DNA of 64,000 bases from JAEUMD01 sp050246945 (lineage in GTDB: Bacteria; Pseudomonadota; Alphaproteobacteria; Rhizobiales; Hyphomicrobiaceae). The stretch is from the NCBI GenBank assembly GCA_050246945.1, contig JBFWVC010000003.1:217606-281605 (forward strand), in the 5' to 3' direction. Positions 9,472 to 18,320 of the stretch are shown piece after piece. Position 1 is the stretch's first letter; every line of letters starts with the position of its first letter. Position numbers and translations under genes: made by a program. The notes beneath the pieces are model-generated. The model was not told the origin of the DNA and did not search any database. It saw nothing but the letters and a program-made list of their open reading frames with translations.

Positions 9472-10359
9472 TCACAAGCCAAATAGTGCGCGCGCCGGCG
9501 AATCCGCGTTCACCAAAAGCGCCAGAAGTGACACCGCGATGGATACCGCAACCATACTGTCGGCGCGGTCCATCACGCCACCGTGGCCCGGAATGATGGC
9601 GCTGGAATCCTTGATTCCGAAGCGGCGCTTCAGCGCCGATTCCGCCAGATCGCCCATTTGTGCCGCCAACGCCAGTATCAATCCCACAACGGCCAGCACC
9701 AAGCTGCTCGTACCGGGAACGACATGCGCGAAGATGATACCCGCAACGAGCCCAGCCGTAAGGCCTCCGAAAAACCCGGCCCATGTCTTGTTGGGTGAAA
9801 CCCGCGGCCAAAGCTTTGGCCCGCCGATCCCCCGCCCGGCAGCGAATGCACCGATGTCGGACCCCCAGACGATGGCGAACAAGAACAGCACAGCTTCGAA
9901 ACCAAGTGCTGGATCATCGCGCAGCCACAGCAACGCGATCACTGGTAGGCCGACGTAGGCCACGCCCGCTGTCGACATCAGCCTGCGCGACCCGAACGGC
10001 ATCGCCAGCAGCACGCCTGCGCCGATCGCAAGTGCCGCCAGTCCGAGAGCAGGCAGCCCGGCCGCCGCAAGCACGCCTGCAAAGACGACCGCTAGCGCAT
10101 GGACGACGAGTGCGGGCCCGTAGTCCTCCGCGCGCACCAGCCGCCCCCATTCCCAGCACATCACCACCGCCACACCCACGACGAGCAGAGCGAACGGTAT
10201 GGGTCCGGCATAATCCAGTATCAACGCTACCGCGGCCATCACAGCGCCGGCAATCAGCCGCGGCTTTAGATCCGAGGACGTCTTCGGTCCTTGTGCCATA
10301 CCCGACCCACTGGTGCCCCCATCCGCCACGGGTGCGCGTTTCCCCGCATTTTCGGTCAT
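9472..10359 (-). CDS. cdsA: Phosphatidate cytidylyltransferase
   Basis: Integral membrane enzyme making CDP-diacylglycerol from CTP and phosphatidate, the branch point of phospholipid synthesis. The 295 residues carry about eight hydrophobic segments. The family signature is intact near the C-terminus: SALKRRFGIKD, then PGHGGVMDRADS. The N-terminal 30 residues are polar and low complexity. The gene starts 7 bases after uppS stops, so both are probably read from one message. Confidence 0.96.
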   Translation of the reverse strand: MTENAGKRAPVADGGTSGSGMAQGPKTSSDLKPRLIAGAVMAAVALILDYAGPIPFALLVVGVAVVMCWEWGRLVRAEDYGPALVVHALAVVFAGVLAAAGLPALGLAALAIGAGVLLAMPFGSRRLMSTAGVAYVGLPVIALLWLRDDPALGFEAVLFLFAIVWGSDIGAFAAGRGIGGPKLWPRVSPNKTWAGFFGGLTAGLVAGIIFAHVVPGTSSLVLAVVGLILALAAQMGDLAESALKRRFGIKDSSAIIPGHGGVMDRADSMVAVSIAVSLLALLVNADSPARALFGL

Positions 10360-10366
10360 GCCGGCC

Positions 10367-11131
10367 TCATGCGGAGGTACGCCGTGACAACCCGCCGAAC
10401 CGGCGATCTCGGCTTCGGTAGATCGCGAGCGCGCCCTCCAGATCGGCGCGGCCGAAGTCCGGCCAGAATGTATCCAGGAACACGAACTCGGTATAGGCGC
10501 ACTGCCAGAGCAGGAAATTGGAAAGTCGCATTTCGCCGCTCGTGCGGATCAGCAGGTCAGGCTCGGGAATCCCCGCGGTATCGAGCCGCGCCCCCAACAG
10601 ATCCGCATCGATCTCGTTTGGATCGAGACGCCCTGCAGCGACGTCTTGCGCCAGCGCCCGCGCCGCTTTCGCAATCTCGGCGCGTGATCCGTAGTTGAAG
10701 GCAATGACGAGATTGAGGGCAGTGTTTTCGCGCGTCAATTCGACCGCCTCGTCGATCAGCGTCATGAGTTCCGGATCGACGCCTTCGCGTTCGCCGACCA
10801 CCATGATACGCGCACCCGCCTGATGCAGCTCCGCCAGATCCCGGCGGATGAAGCGCTTCATGAGACCCATCAGGTCGTCGATCTCCTCGCGCGGTCGTGA
10901 CCAGTTCTCCGACGAGAACGAGTAGATTGTGATATAGGGGATGCCAAGCTCGATCGCGGCCTGCACCGTACGGCGCACAGCCTCAACCCCCTTGCGGTGT
11001 CCGACGCTGCGGGGCAATCCCCGCTCCTTGGCCCAGCGCCCGTTGCCATCCATGATGATCGCGACGTGGCGCACATCACACGCGGCGCGCTTGTCGCTGA
11101 TCTCGTCCTCGGCTTCATGGCGGTCTGGCAC
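10367..11131 (-). CDS. uppS: Isoprenyl (undecaprenyl) diphosphate synthase
   Basis: Builds the C55 lipid carrier for peptidoglycan and O-antigen from FPP and IPP in the cytoplasm. The cis-prenyltransferase signature IIMDGNGRWAKERG places the catalytic Asp at residue 28. Other conserved parts are YSFSSENWSRP and the C-terminal RTSGEMRLSNFLLWQCAYTE. The start is GTG, with AGAGG upstream. The 254 residues match the family. Confidence 0.96.
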   Translation of the reverse strand: MPDRHEAEDEISDKRAACDVRHVAIIMDGNGRWAKERGLPRSVGHRKGVEAVRRTVQAAIELGIPYITIYSFSSENWSRPREEIDDLMGLMKRFIRRDLAELHQAGARIMVVGEREGVDPELMTLIDEAVELTRENTALNLVIAFNYGSRAEIAKAARALAQDVAAGRLDPNEIDADLLGARLDTAGIPEPDLLIRTSGEMRLSNFLLWQCAYTEFVFLDTFWPDFGRADLEGALAIYRSRDRRFGGLSRRTSA

Positions 11132-11195
11132 TGACGGGCGCCTCTAGATATGCATCTCGGGAAACCGGAAAGGTCGACGGCGGGACCGTGAGGGA

Positions 11196-11756
11196 TCAGA
11201 CTTTCTGGATTTCGGCTTCCTTGGCATGGAGAACTTGGTCGACTTCTTTCACGTAGGAGTCGGTCAGCTCCTGCACCTTGGTCGAGTTCTTCTTGTGCTC
11301 GTCCTGGCTCATTTCGCCGTCCTTCTCCAGCTTTTTGAGATGGTCCATGCCATCGCGACGCACGTTGCGCACGGCAACGCGGCTCTGTTCGGCGTACTTG
11401 TGAGCCACCTTGATCAGCTCCTGACGTCGTTCTGCCGTCAGCGCCGGGATCGGGAGCCGCATCAGCGTGCCGTCGATCACCGGATTGAGCCCGAGGTTGG
11501 ACTCGCGAATAGCCTTCTCGACCGCTGACACGTTGGAGCGGTCCCAGACTTGTACCGAGATGGTCCGCGGCTCGGGCACCGATACTGTCGCAACCTGGTT
11601 GAGCGGCATCTTGGAGCCGTACACGGTCACTTGTATGGGATCGAGCAGATGTGCGCTGGCGCGCCCCGTGCGCAGACCGGACAGTTCGCGCTTGAGCGCG
11701 TCGATCGACGCCTGCATGCGGGTCTCAAGTTCCATGAGATCGAAACTGCCAGCCAT
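11196..11756 (-). CDS. frr: Ribosome recycling factor
   Basis: Splits post-termination ribosomes together with EF-G. The ATG at 11756 has a good AGGAAAGGAA site; the open frame extends 15 codons upstream without support. The 186 residues match the family. The N-terminal helix contains LKRELSGLRTGRAS, and the beta domain contains DRSNVSAVEKAIRESNLGLNP. It lies between pyrH and uppS in the conserved order. Confidence 0.97.
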   Translation of the reverse strand: MAGSFDLMELETRMQASIDALKRELSGLRTGRASAHLLDPIQVTVYGSKMPLNQVATVSVPEPRTISVQVWDRSNVSAVEKAIRESNLGLNPVIDGTLMRLPIPALTAERRQELIKVAHKYAEQSRVAVRNVRRDGMDHLKKLEKDGEMSQDEHKKNSTKVQELTDSYVKEVDQVLHAKEAEIQKV

Positions 11757-11918
11757 AGTTATTTCCTTTCCTTCGCGAGCCTGTGCCGGCTTCATTTGCA
11801 TGCGGCGCCCGGCGTTACGGGGAGCGGACGGCTATTCCGCACGTAATGGAACGTGCCGCCCTCGGCGCATCGCATGAGCGGCTCACAACCGCAGCGCGTC
11901 GGCCGCGTTCGCCAACGC

Positions 11919-11939
11919 AAAAAAGCCTCCTTCGGCGGC
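11919..11939 (-). terminator. Possible terminator after pyrH
   Basis: Read on the minus strand, GCCGCC-GAA-GGAGGC (one mismatch) is followed by six T residues immediately after the pyrH stop. The stem is short but the T-run is good. Confidence 0.5.
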
Positions 11940-11942
11940 CCG

Positions 11943-12668
11943 TTAGGACACCACCGTGGCCCGTGCCTCTCCCCGCAAGACCTTGAGGAGATTTCCCGTT
12001 TCCTCAACGGAGAACACAATTACCGGAAGATTATTGTCGCGGGCAAGGGCGATCGCAGCCCCGTCCATGACCTTGAGGTCGCGCGCCAGCACTTCCGAGT
12101 AGCTCAACGTGTCGTAGCGCTTGGCACCGCGGTCCTTCTTCGGGTCCGCCGAGTACACACCATCGACCTGTGTAGCCTTGGCAACCGCATCGCAACTGGT
12201 CTCGATTGCCCGAAGTGTGGCGGCGGTGTCCGTCGTGAAGAACGGATTTCCCGTGCCGGCAGCGAAGATCACGACGCGGCCTTTGCGCAGGTGGTGCAGC
12301 GCCTTGGGGCGCACGTAGCTTTCGCATACCGTCGGCATCGGAATTGCGGACTGAACCCGAGACGACACCTTAAACTTTTCAAGCGCGCCTTGAAAAGCGA
12401 GCGAATTCATGACCGTGGCCAGCATGCCCATGTAGTCGGCCGTGGCCCGCTCCATACCGTTCGCGGCGCCCTGCAGCCCCCGGAATATGTTGCCGCCACC
12501 AATCACGATGGCGATCTGCGCGCCTGCCGCGACCGCCTCAGCCACATCCCTCGCCAGCCGCTCGACGACCTCCATGTCGATGCCATATCCAGCCTTGCCC
12601 ATCAGCGCCTCACCGGAGAGCTTGAGAAGCAGGCGCGGGTACTTGAGCGGTGTGCTAGCTGCCGACAT
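11943..12668 (-). CDS. pyrH: Uridylate kinase
   Basis: Phosphorylates UMP to UDP. The ATG at 12668 is supported by GGAGGGAACTC just upstream; the open frame runs 37 codons further without a ribosome site. The amino-acid-kinase fold is clear: LLKLSGEALMG at the N-terminus, the glycine loop IVIGGGNIFRG, and GTGNPFFTTDTAA for nucleotide binding. The 241 residues match the bacterial hexameric enzyme. It lies between tsf and frr. Confidence 0.97.
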   Translation of the reverse strand: MSAASTPLKYPRLLLKLSGEALMGKAGYGIDMEVVERLARDVAEAVAAGAQIAIVIGGGNIFRGLQGAANGMERATADYMGMLATVMNSLAFQGALEKFKVSSRVQSAIPMPTVCESYVRPKALHHLRKGRVVIFAAGTGNPFFTTDTAATLRAIETSCDAVAKATQVDGVYSADPKKDRGAKRYDTLSYSEVLARDLKVMDGAAIALARDNNLPVIVFSVEETGNLLKVLRGEARATVVS

Positions 12669-12827
12669 GAGTTCCCTCCACTGCCCGAGCCAGTCGATGT
12701 GCCCACGCTGGCGGCCGGAACGATCCTGGCGCACGCCATAGCCTAAATTGCTACTGATTGGCACTCCCTCGCGCGCCAAAATACAAAAAACGAAGGCAGA
12801 CGAAATGTAGACGGCGAGTTACGCAAA

Positions 12828-12851
12828 CGGCCGGTCGAGGATGACCGGCCG
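12828..12851 (-). terminator. Hairpin after tsf
   Basis: A perfect 9-bp stem (CGGCCGGTC with GACCGGCCG) and a 6-base loop lie 31 bases past the tsf stop, followed on the minus strand by TTTGCG. It could partly separate rpsB-tsf from pyrH-frr. Confidence 0.6.
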
Positions 12852-12881
12852 CTGCAAATGCACCGGAAAATGCGACGCAGA

Positions 12882-13802
12882 CTAGCCCCCGGCCGCCTTC
12901 TTGACCTCTTCTGCGAAGTCGTCCTCTGCCTTCTCGATGCCCTCGCCCAGCGCGTAACGCACGAAGCCCTTGAGCGTGACCGCGCCACCGGCTGCCTTCT
13001 CCGCTTCCTTCAACGCCTGCGCTACGGACTTGGACGTGTCATGGATGAAGGGCTGCTCCAGCAGCGTATTCTCCTTGGCGAAGCTCTTCAGGCTGGACTG
13101 GAAGATCTTCTCCAGGACCTGCGGGGGCTTGCCCTGGTTCTTCTCCGCAAGAATACCCTTCTCGCGCTCCAGCACGTCAGCCGGGACACCATCGATATTG
13201 AGTGCGATCGGGTTCGTCGCCGCCACGTGCATCGCGATCTGGCGGCCGATCTCGGAAAGCGCCTCCGCCTTTCCCTCGCTTTCCAGCGCCACCAGCACGC
13301 CGATTTTGCCGAGCCCTTCGGCAATCTGGTTGTGCATGTAGCTCGATACGACGCCGCTCTTGACTGACAGCGACGCGGTGCGGCGCAGCGTCATGTTTTC
13401 TCCGATCGTCGCGATCATCTCGGTGACGAACTGCTCCACCGTCTGCGAAGTCCCCGGATAGGTCATTGCCACGAGCTTGGCGACGTCGCCCGCGCCACCA
13501 AGCGCAAGGCCGGCGATGCCCGCCACCATCTTCTGGAACTGCTCGTTGCGCGCAACGAAGTCGGTCTCCGAGTTGACCTCGACCATCGCGCCAGTCGTAC
13601 CCTTCGTGACGATGCCGACGAGGCCCTCGGCCGCGACTCGGCCCGCTTTCTTTGCAGCCTTGGCGAGGCCCTTTGTGCGCAGCCAGTCGATTGCTGCTTC
13701 GATGTCGCCGTTGTTCTCGGTCAGCGCCTTCTTGCAGTCCATCATGCCTGCGCCGGTGCGCTCGCGCAGCTCTTTGACGAGGGATGCGGAGATCTGGGTC
13801 AT
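12882..13802 (-). CDS. tsf: Elongation factor Ts
   Basis: Guanine nucleotide exchange factor for EF-Tu. The ATG at 13802 gives MTQISASLVKELRERTGAGMMDCKKAL, the conserved N-terminal UBA-like domain that contacts EF-Tu; GGAAATCCC precedes it. The dimerisation domain includes VNSETDFVARN. The 306 residues match the family. Directly downstream of rpsB. Confidence 0.97.
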   Translation of the reverse strand: MTQISASLVKELRERTGAGMMDCKKALTENNGDIEAAIDWLRTKGLAKAAKKAGRVAAEGLVGIVTKGTTGAMVEVNSETDFVARNEQFQKMVAGIAGLALGGAGDVAKLVAMTYPGTSQTVEQFVTEMIATIGENMTLRRTASLSVKSGVVSSYMHNQIAEGLGKIGVLVALESEGKAEALSEIGRQIAMHVAATNPIALNIDGVPADVLEREKGILAEKNQGKPPQVLEKIFQSSLKSFAKENTLLEQPFIHDTSKSVAQALKEAEKAAGGAVTLKGFVRYALGEGIEKAEDDFAEEVKKAAGG

Positions 13803-13994
13803 GGGATTTCCATCGGTTGGCGGGCGCAACTCGCAATGCCACCCGCGCGTGAAAAGGATGTGACGGCGGGGACCGGATTGCCCCCGGGTCGTCTGGCGTC
13901 AGTTTTCGGTCCGGACCGCCACAAGACGAAGTGAGGCGGACACCACCTCGTTGCCGGCGCAATTGCCGCAAAAAGCACCGCGCCGGGGGTTACG

Positions 13995-14013
13995 TCTCGG
14001 GTCCTTCCCGAGA
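13995..14013 (-). terminator. Small hairpin between rpsB and tsf
   Basis: A 7-bp perfect stem (TCTCGGG with CCCGAGA) and a 5-base loop begin at the base after the rpsB stop. There is no T-run, so attenuation or RNA processing is as likely as termination. Confidence 0.35.
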
Positions 14014-15003
14014 TCAGGCCGCCGCGGCGTCGACCAGCTTTTTGGCCTCGGCTTGCCACTTTTCTGCGGCGATCTTGCCATTGAGTCGGAGTTGCGCGTC
14101 CAGCGCCCCCGCTTGCTCAGCATCGAGATCGGCGATCTGCCAGAAGTGGAACACACCGGCGTCGTTGAGCCGCTGCTCCAGCTTGCCGTCGATCCCTGGA
14201 ATGCGCTTGAGGTCGTCGGCCTCGCCGCGCGGCCCCTCGATGCCCTTGAAAGCGGCTGCCGGCAGCACTTCGCCCACCGGCTTCTCTGCTGCGCCGATAT
14301 CTATACCCGCCGCCTGCTGGCTGCGCTCCAGACCGTCGATCGCAGCACGCGCGACGAGATCACAATAGAGCGTGATCGCGCGGCCCGCGTCGTCGTTGCC
14401 AGGAATCGGGAAATCGATGCCGTCAGGATCGCAATTGGTATCGACGATCGCGACGATCGGAATGCCGAGCTTCTTCGCTTCCTGGATAGCGATGTGCTCC
14501 TTGTTCGTATCGATCACGAACAGGAGATCGGGTGTGCCGCCCATATCCTTGATGCCGCCCAGCGCCAGGTTGAGCTTGTCGCGATCGCGCGTCAGGTTCA
14601 GGATTTCCTTCTTCGTGCGGCCTTGCGGGTCGGCAAGGATTTCTTCGTGCTGGCGCAGGCGGCGGATCGACTGCGAGATCGTCTTCCAGTTCGTCAGCGT
14701 GCCACCCGGCCAGCGATGGTTGATGAAATACTGCGCCGAGCGCTTGGCCGAATCCGCAATTGAATCTGAAGCCGCGCGCTTCGTCGCCACGAACAGCACA
14801 CGGCCGCCGCCGGCCACGGTGTCCGAAATCTTCACCAGCGCCTGATGCAGCATCGGCACCGTCTGGGTCAGGTCGATGATGTGGACGTTGTTGCGGGCAC
14901 CGAAGATGAACGAAGCCATCTTGGGGTTCCAGCGGTGGGCCTGATGGCCGAAATGGACGCCAGCTTCCAGCAGCTGACGCATGTTGAACGTGGGCAGCGC
15001 CAT
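14014..15003 (-). CDS. rpsB: 30S ribosomal protein S2 with C-terminal extension
   Basis: Ribosomal protein uS2. The ATG at 15003 has GGAAAAGGAAACG upstream; the open frame extends 32 codons further without support. Signatures are QLLEAGVHFGHQAHRWNPKM and DLLFVIDTNKEHIAIQEA. The 329 residues exceed the roughly 240-260 of enterobacterial S2. The extra C-terminal portion (about 240-329) contains LKRIPGIDGKLEQRLNDAGV, which resembles a helix-hairpin-helix segment, and ends in an Ala-rich tail. Such extended S2 proteins are, to my knowledge, common in alphaproteobacteria. Confidence 0.97.
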   Translation of the reverse strand: MALPTFNMRQLLEAGVHFGHQAHRWNPKMASFIFGARNNVHIIDLTQTVPMLHQALVKISDTVAGGGRVLFVATKRAASDSIADSAKRSAQYFINHRWPGGTLTNWKTISQSIRRLRQHEEILADPQGRTKKEILNLTRDRDKLNLALGGIKDMGGTPDLLFVIDTNKEHIAIQEAKKLGIPIVAIVDTNCDPDGIDFPIPGNDDAGRAITLYCDLVARAAIDGLERSQQAAGIDIGAAEKPVGEVLPAAAFKGIEGPRGEADDLKRIPGIDGKLEQRLNDAGVFHFWQIADLDAEQAGALDAQLRLNGKIAAEKWQAEAKKLVDAAAA

Positions 15004-15872
15004 CGTATCGTTTCCTTTTCCGGTTGAACCTCCGCAACCCTGAGAAGACACAAGGCATTGATATGGCACAATAAGTGCCAGAAATGCCAAAATGCCCACC
15101 GGAGCGTCCGACCGGGGCTTTCAATCCGGCCAGCGCATGGGGTCACGTGTGGGATGGGCGCCTTATGACCGAAGATGCCAGGGAAAGCAAGGGCTGGGGC
15201 GTGACCAGCGGTTCGCTGCCGCACGAAGAGAGACAAACTGATCAATTTGCTGTGCGCTGCCGTTTCACGCCCAAGCACAATCATCGATCCGTCGCTTCGG
15301 CGTTCGGAGCGCTGCGCCGCCCCGGTCAAACTGAACAAGATATCGGAAGAGGCGTGGGCAATCGCCCGGAAGGAGAAGCAAACGACAATCCGACACTGCA
15401 TGGAAAATCGACGCAGAGCAGCGGCGCGCATCAAAGGATTGGGAACCGATATGACACACACATCAGCCTACCTCCCACTATTCCCCAAAAACTGTTGACG
15501 CTTGTCCCTGGAACCGCACTAATGAATGTGGTTAAGAGGGGAATGGGGAGTATCTTCTGTTTATGCGGCGTGGAGTGCCCGACCCGACAGCGTTTTCTGC
15601 AAAATCTGCAACTGCCGACGACGCAACGGGTGCTAGGTTGTTGCTGGACTGCACACAAACCAGCAGCAACAGGTGAATGTACGACGGGGCTCGCTCAGTT
15701 GGTCTGAGATTGTACCTGGTTGACATTTGCGAAGTGAATTGCACCGCGACGAACTCGGCTTCGGCGTGCATGGCACGTGTGTCAAGTTGAGTTCAGCCGT
15801 TGGGGTAACGCCGGCCTTTATCCATCGCCTCTGACCGCACACGGAATTTGCTTTGGGGTGGATTGTGGTGTC
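15004..15872. other. 869-bp stretch with no supported gene
   Basis: The rpsB 5' region and promoter must lie in its first part. Open frames on both strands are short, lack ribosome sites and resemble no family. I see no tRNA, no long hairpin and no repeat here. Confidence 0.5.
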
Positions 15873-16379
15873 ATGCGTTACTCGGCAAGTCTGGCTATGT
15901 GCACGATTGGGGTTTCGGTGGTCGCAGTCGCACAGGCGCGCCCCATAGAATCCCTCAAGGCTCTCTTTCAACCGAACCACGCGGGCTGCCTTGCGGCGAA
16001 TGCCGGCGCGCTCGATTTGCATGTCAAGGTCAGTCGATCGGGTGACGATACAGGGCAATACGGCTCTGGACTTGTCAGTGGCTTTCGACAAGGCGATATG
16101 TTGCTGATCTATCGCAACTCGAGCGACGGACAACCTCTGTTGGATTATACCCTCGCGGCATTGAATGACCTGCAAATTGCTCCCGTTCTGTCGCTGGACA
16201 GAACGAATGCGTCCATATCGCAAATTTCGCTCACGGATCAGGTGAAGTTTGTAATCCCGCCCGAAGGTACGGGTTGGGCATTATTCAGCAACACCAGCAC
16301 ACCCGATGGCGAAGGAGAATATGCGATCACGGTGCGATGTGTTCCCGGTGACAATTCGAGCCCGCCCCCGATCTCCTGA
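15873..16379 (+). CDS. Small secreted protein of unknown function
   Basis: I do not recognise a family. The ATG at 15873 gives a convincing signal peptide (MRYSASLAMCTIGVSVVAVAQA, cleavage before RPIE). The mature part of about 145 residues has one cysteine near its start (NHAGCLAAN) and another near its end (VRCVPG), which could form a disulfide. The body looks beta-rich. The open frame extends 32 codons upstream but that part is not protein-like. No clear ribosome site is seen beyond a distant GGGGTGG. It is isolated, divergent from rpsB and convergent with rpsD. Confidence 0.5.
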   Translation: MRYSASLAMCTIGVSVVAVAQARPIESLKALFQPNHAGCLAANAGALDLHVKVSRSGDDTGQYGSGLVSGFRQGDMLLIYRNSSDGQPLLDYTLAALNDLQIAPVLSLDRTNASISQISLTDQVKFVIPPEGTGWALFSNTSTPDGEGEYAITVRCVPGDNSSPPPIS

Positions 16380-16491
16380 AACAAGGATTTCGTCTCGCTG
16401 ACCGAGGTGGCCAAATCCACCATCGAGTACCGCGATAGAGCACGTTTAGCTGACGTGTGGCGCTATTGAGCTAAACATGCTCGACACAACG

Positions 16492-16533
16492 GACCGGATC
16501 GTGTGCTTGGTTCCACGAAGCATGAACACGATC
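16492..16533 (+). repeat. Dispersed palindromic repeat, copy R1
   Basis: The arms GATCGTGT and ACACGATC enclose GC-TTGGTTCCACGAAGCATGA, so the RNA would fold as a hairpin. Homology to copy R4 extends about 20 bases upstream (ATGCTCGA-ACAAC). It lies between the 3' ends of the secreted-protein gene and rpsD. Confidence 0.75.
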
Positions 16534-16584
16534 GGGATTGGAGACATCTCGGTCGGATTTGTCAGGTTGTGCCCGAAACGAATA

Positions 16585-16608
16585 CGGCCGGGCATGAAAG
16601 CCCGGCCG
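16585..16608 (-). terminator. Terminator hairpin after rpsD
   Basis: A perfect 9-bp GC stem (CGGCCGGGC with GCCCGGCCG) and a 6-base loop lie 28 bases past the rpsD stop. The minus-strand tail TATTCGTTT is only moderately T-rich. It may serve both convergent genes. Confidence 0.7.
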
Positions 16609-16635
16609 CAATCAAAAGCGATGTGCGTTTGCCGA

Positions 16636-17253
16636 TCAGCGCGAGTAGAACTCGACGACCAGGTTGGGTTCCATCTGCACCGGATAGGGCACGTCGGACA
16701 GCGCGGGGACGCGCGTCATCTTGGCCGTCATCTTGGAATGATCTGCGTCAATGTAATCCGGCACGTCACGCTCGGCGCTCTTGGTTGCTTCGAGAACGAG
16801 GGCCATATCGCGCGCCTTGTCGCGCAGTTCGATCACGTCGCCGATGCGGATGCGATAGCTCGGGATGGTGACGCGGCGACCATTCACCTTGACGTGGCCG
16901 TGGCTGACGAACTGGCGGGCGGCGAAGACAGTCGGCACGAACTTGGCGCGATAGACGACAGCGTCCAGACGGCGCTCCAACAGGCCGATGATGTGCTCTG
17001 AAGTCGAGCCCTTGAGACGGGCAGCTTCATCATAGATACGGCGGAACTGACGCTCTGTGATCGAAGCGTAGTATCCCTTGAGCTTCTGCTTGGCCTTGAG
17101 TTGTTGGCCATAGTCGGACGTTTTGCCCATGCGGCGCTCGCCGTGCTGGCCAGGGCGGCTCTCACGCTTGTTGAGCGGGCTCTTGGGACGCCCCCAGATG
17201 TTCTCTCCGAGGCGGCGGTCGATCTTGTGCTTGGCGCGAACGCGCTTGGTCAT
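16636..17253 (-). CDS. rpsD: 30S ribosomal protein S4
   Basis: Ribosomal protein uS4, an early assembly protein that nucleates the 30S body. The ATG at 17253 gives MTKRVRAKHKIDRRLG with GGAG upstream; the frame runs 42 codons further without a plausible start. The S4 RNA-binding domain is at about residues 95-155 (ERRLDAVVYRAKF to SHGHVKVNGRRV). The 205 residues match the family. It stands alone, away from the main ribosomal operons, as is common in alphaproteobacteria. Confidence 0.97.
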   Translation of the reverse strand: MTKRVRAKHKIDRRLGENIWGRPKSPLNKRESRPGQHGERRMGKTSDYGQQLKAKQKLKGYYASITERQFRRIYDEAARLKGSTSEHIIGLLERRLDAVVYRAKFVPTVFAARQFVSHGHVKVNGRRVTIPSYRIRIGDVIELRDKARDMALVLEATKSAERDVPDYIDADHSKMTAKMTRVPALSDVPYPVQMEPNLVVEFYSR

Positions 17254-17488
17254 ATCTGGCACTCCAGCAAAGGTTGCGTATCCCCGTCGGCGGCTTGATG
17301 CCGGCCGGCGCGGGCTCGGAGCGCCCCCTCCTTTGCCGGCATCGCCCCGTGCGAGGGGACGTGCCGGCCGACAGGCCACGGGTGTTTCCGTCCCGGTGCC
17401 GCGGGTGCGCAGTAAAACGCGGGCCTCTCGACCCGCGTGAATTGGCGTGAGATACCCGGGCTGGCCCCAGGCGTCAACCGCAAAACCG

Positions 17489-18145
17489 CTATTTCTTGGG
17501 TGCCTCGGTCTTTACATCGGAGGCCGGCTTGGCGCCATCGGCTTCGGCTTTCTCTGAGCCGGGCAGGTCCATCGCTGTCGAAATCGGTGGACCGGACTTC
17601 ACGTATTCGGCGATGACCTGCTTGACCTTCTCGGCTTGCTCCGGCGCGCACGTCTGGACCGGGGACTTTCGTTCCTCGACCACGACCTGCTTGTCGCCCT
17701 GCTTCTCAACCAGCTTGATCTTGCCCGTCAGCAGCATGACCGTCGTCAGGTGCAGCTGGTTGATGTAGATCATCTGCTGCTCGGTCCATTTCTTTTTGTC
17801 GCTTTCCCGCTGCATCATCGAGCGATAGTTGGCGACTTGGTCCACCGGCAGATTGCAGACCTGGGCGTGCGCCGAAATGCGGCCGACGCGAATGATCTCG
17901 CGCGCCACATCGACCGGAACCATCACTTCATCCTTCTTCTTCTTGTCGACCTGGACGATCTCGCCACTTGGCTTGGTGAATTGCGCCGGTACCAGGGACC
18001 AGGCGTACTCCATGAAGGTGCGGACCGACTTCTCGCTCAGTTCCTTTGCGTCGGCGCTTGCTGTCGTCCCTGTGGCGGCAACCGCCACCGCCAAAACCAA
18101 TGCCGGCAATGCCCCGTTAGTCCCCGATTTCGCCATGTTCCGCAT
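17489..18145 (-). CDS. Secreted protein of unknown function
   Basis: Unrecognised family. The start at 18145 (MRNMAKSGTNGA...) gives a signal peptide with hydrophobic core LPALVLAVAVAATGTTASA; GGAAGGCGGAG precedes it, and a second ATG three codons on is equally possible. The mature part (about 190 residues) is helical and charged, has a KKKK stretch and two cysteines (QVCNLP and VQTCAPEQ), and ends in a low-complexity Lys/Glu/Ala tail. It is probably periplasmic. The gene is divergent from nothing and shares strand with trmJ upstream. Confidence 0.7.
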   Translation of the reverse strand: MRNMAKSGTNGALPALVLAVAVAATGTTASADAKELSEKSVRTFMEYAWSLVPAQFTKPSGEIVQVDKKKKDEVMVPVDVAREIIRVGRISAHAQVCNLPVDQVANYRSMMQRESDKKKWTEQQMIYINQLHLTTVMLLTGKIKLVEKQGDKQVVVEERKSPVQTCAPEQAEKVKQVIAEYVKSGPPISTAMDLPGSEKAEADGAKPASDVKTEAPKK

Positions 18146-18320
18146 CTCCGCCTTCCCGTATCGGATTGGGCCCGGGGTCGATCGGGCCAGCTTCCGACAG
18201 GTGTTTATAGAGTTCTTGACCGGAAGGCAGGGCCCCGGCGCCGCTCTGTCCACAACCGCGCCGCCCACCACACAATCAGGCAGCATCGCTCGGCTGAAAA
18301 CGTGTCGCGAATAAGGCGGG

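Noticed and set aside
15511..15534. GGAAC followed by GGTT, a possible EcfG promoter
   Set aside because: Spacing is 15 and the -10 element starts with G, unlike the three exact sites at 58486, 61436 and 62724.
15633..16223. 196-codon minus-strand frame opposite the small secreted protein
   Set aside because: No signal peptide, no family pattern and no ribosome site; the plus-strand frame has a clear signal peptide.
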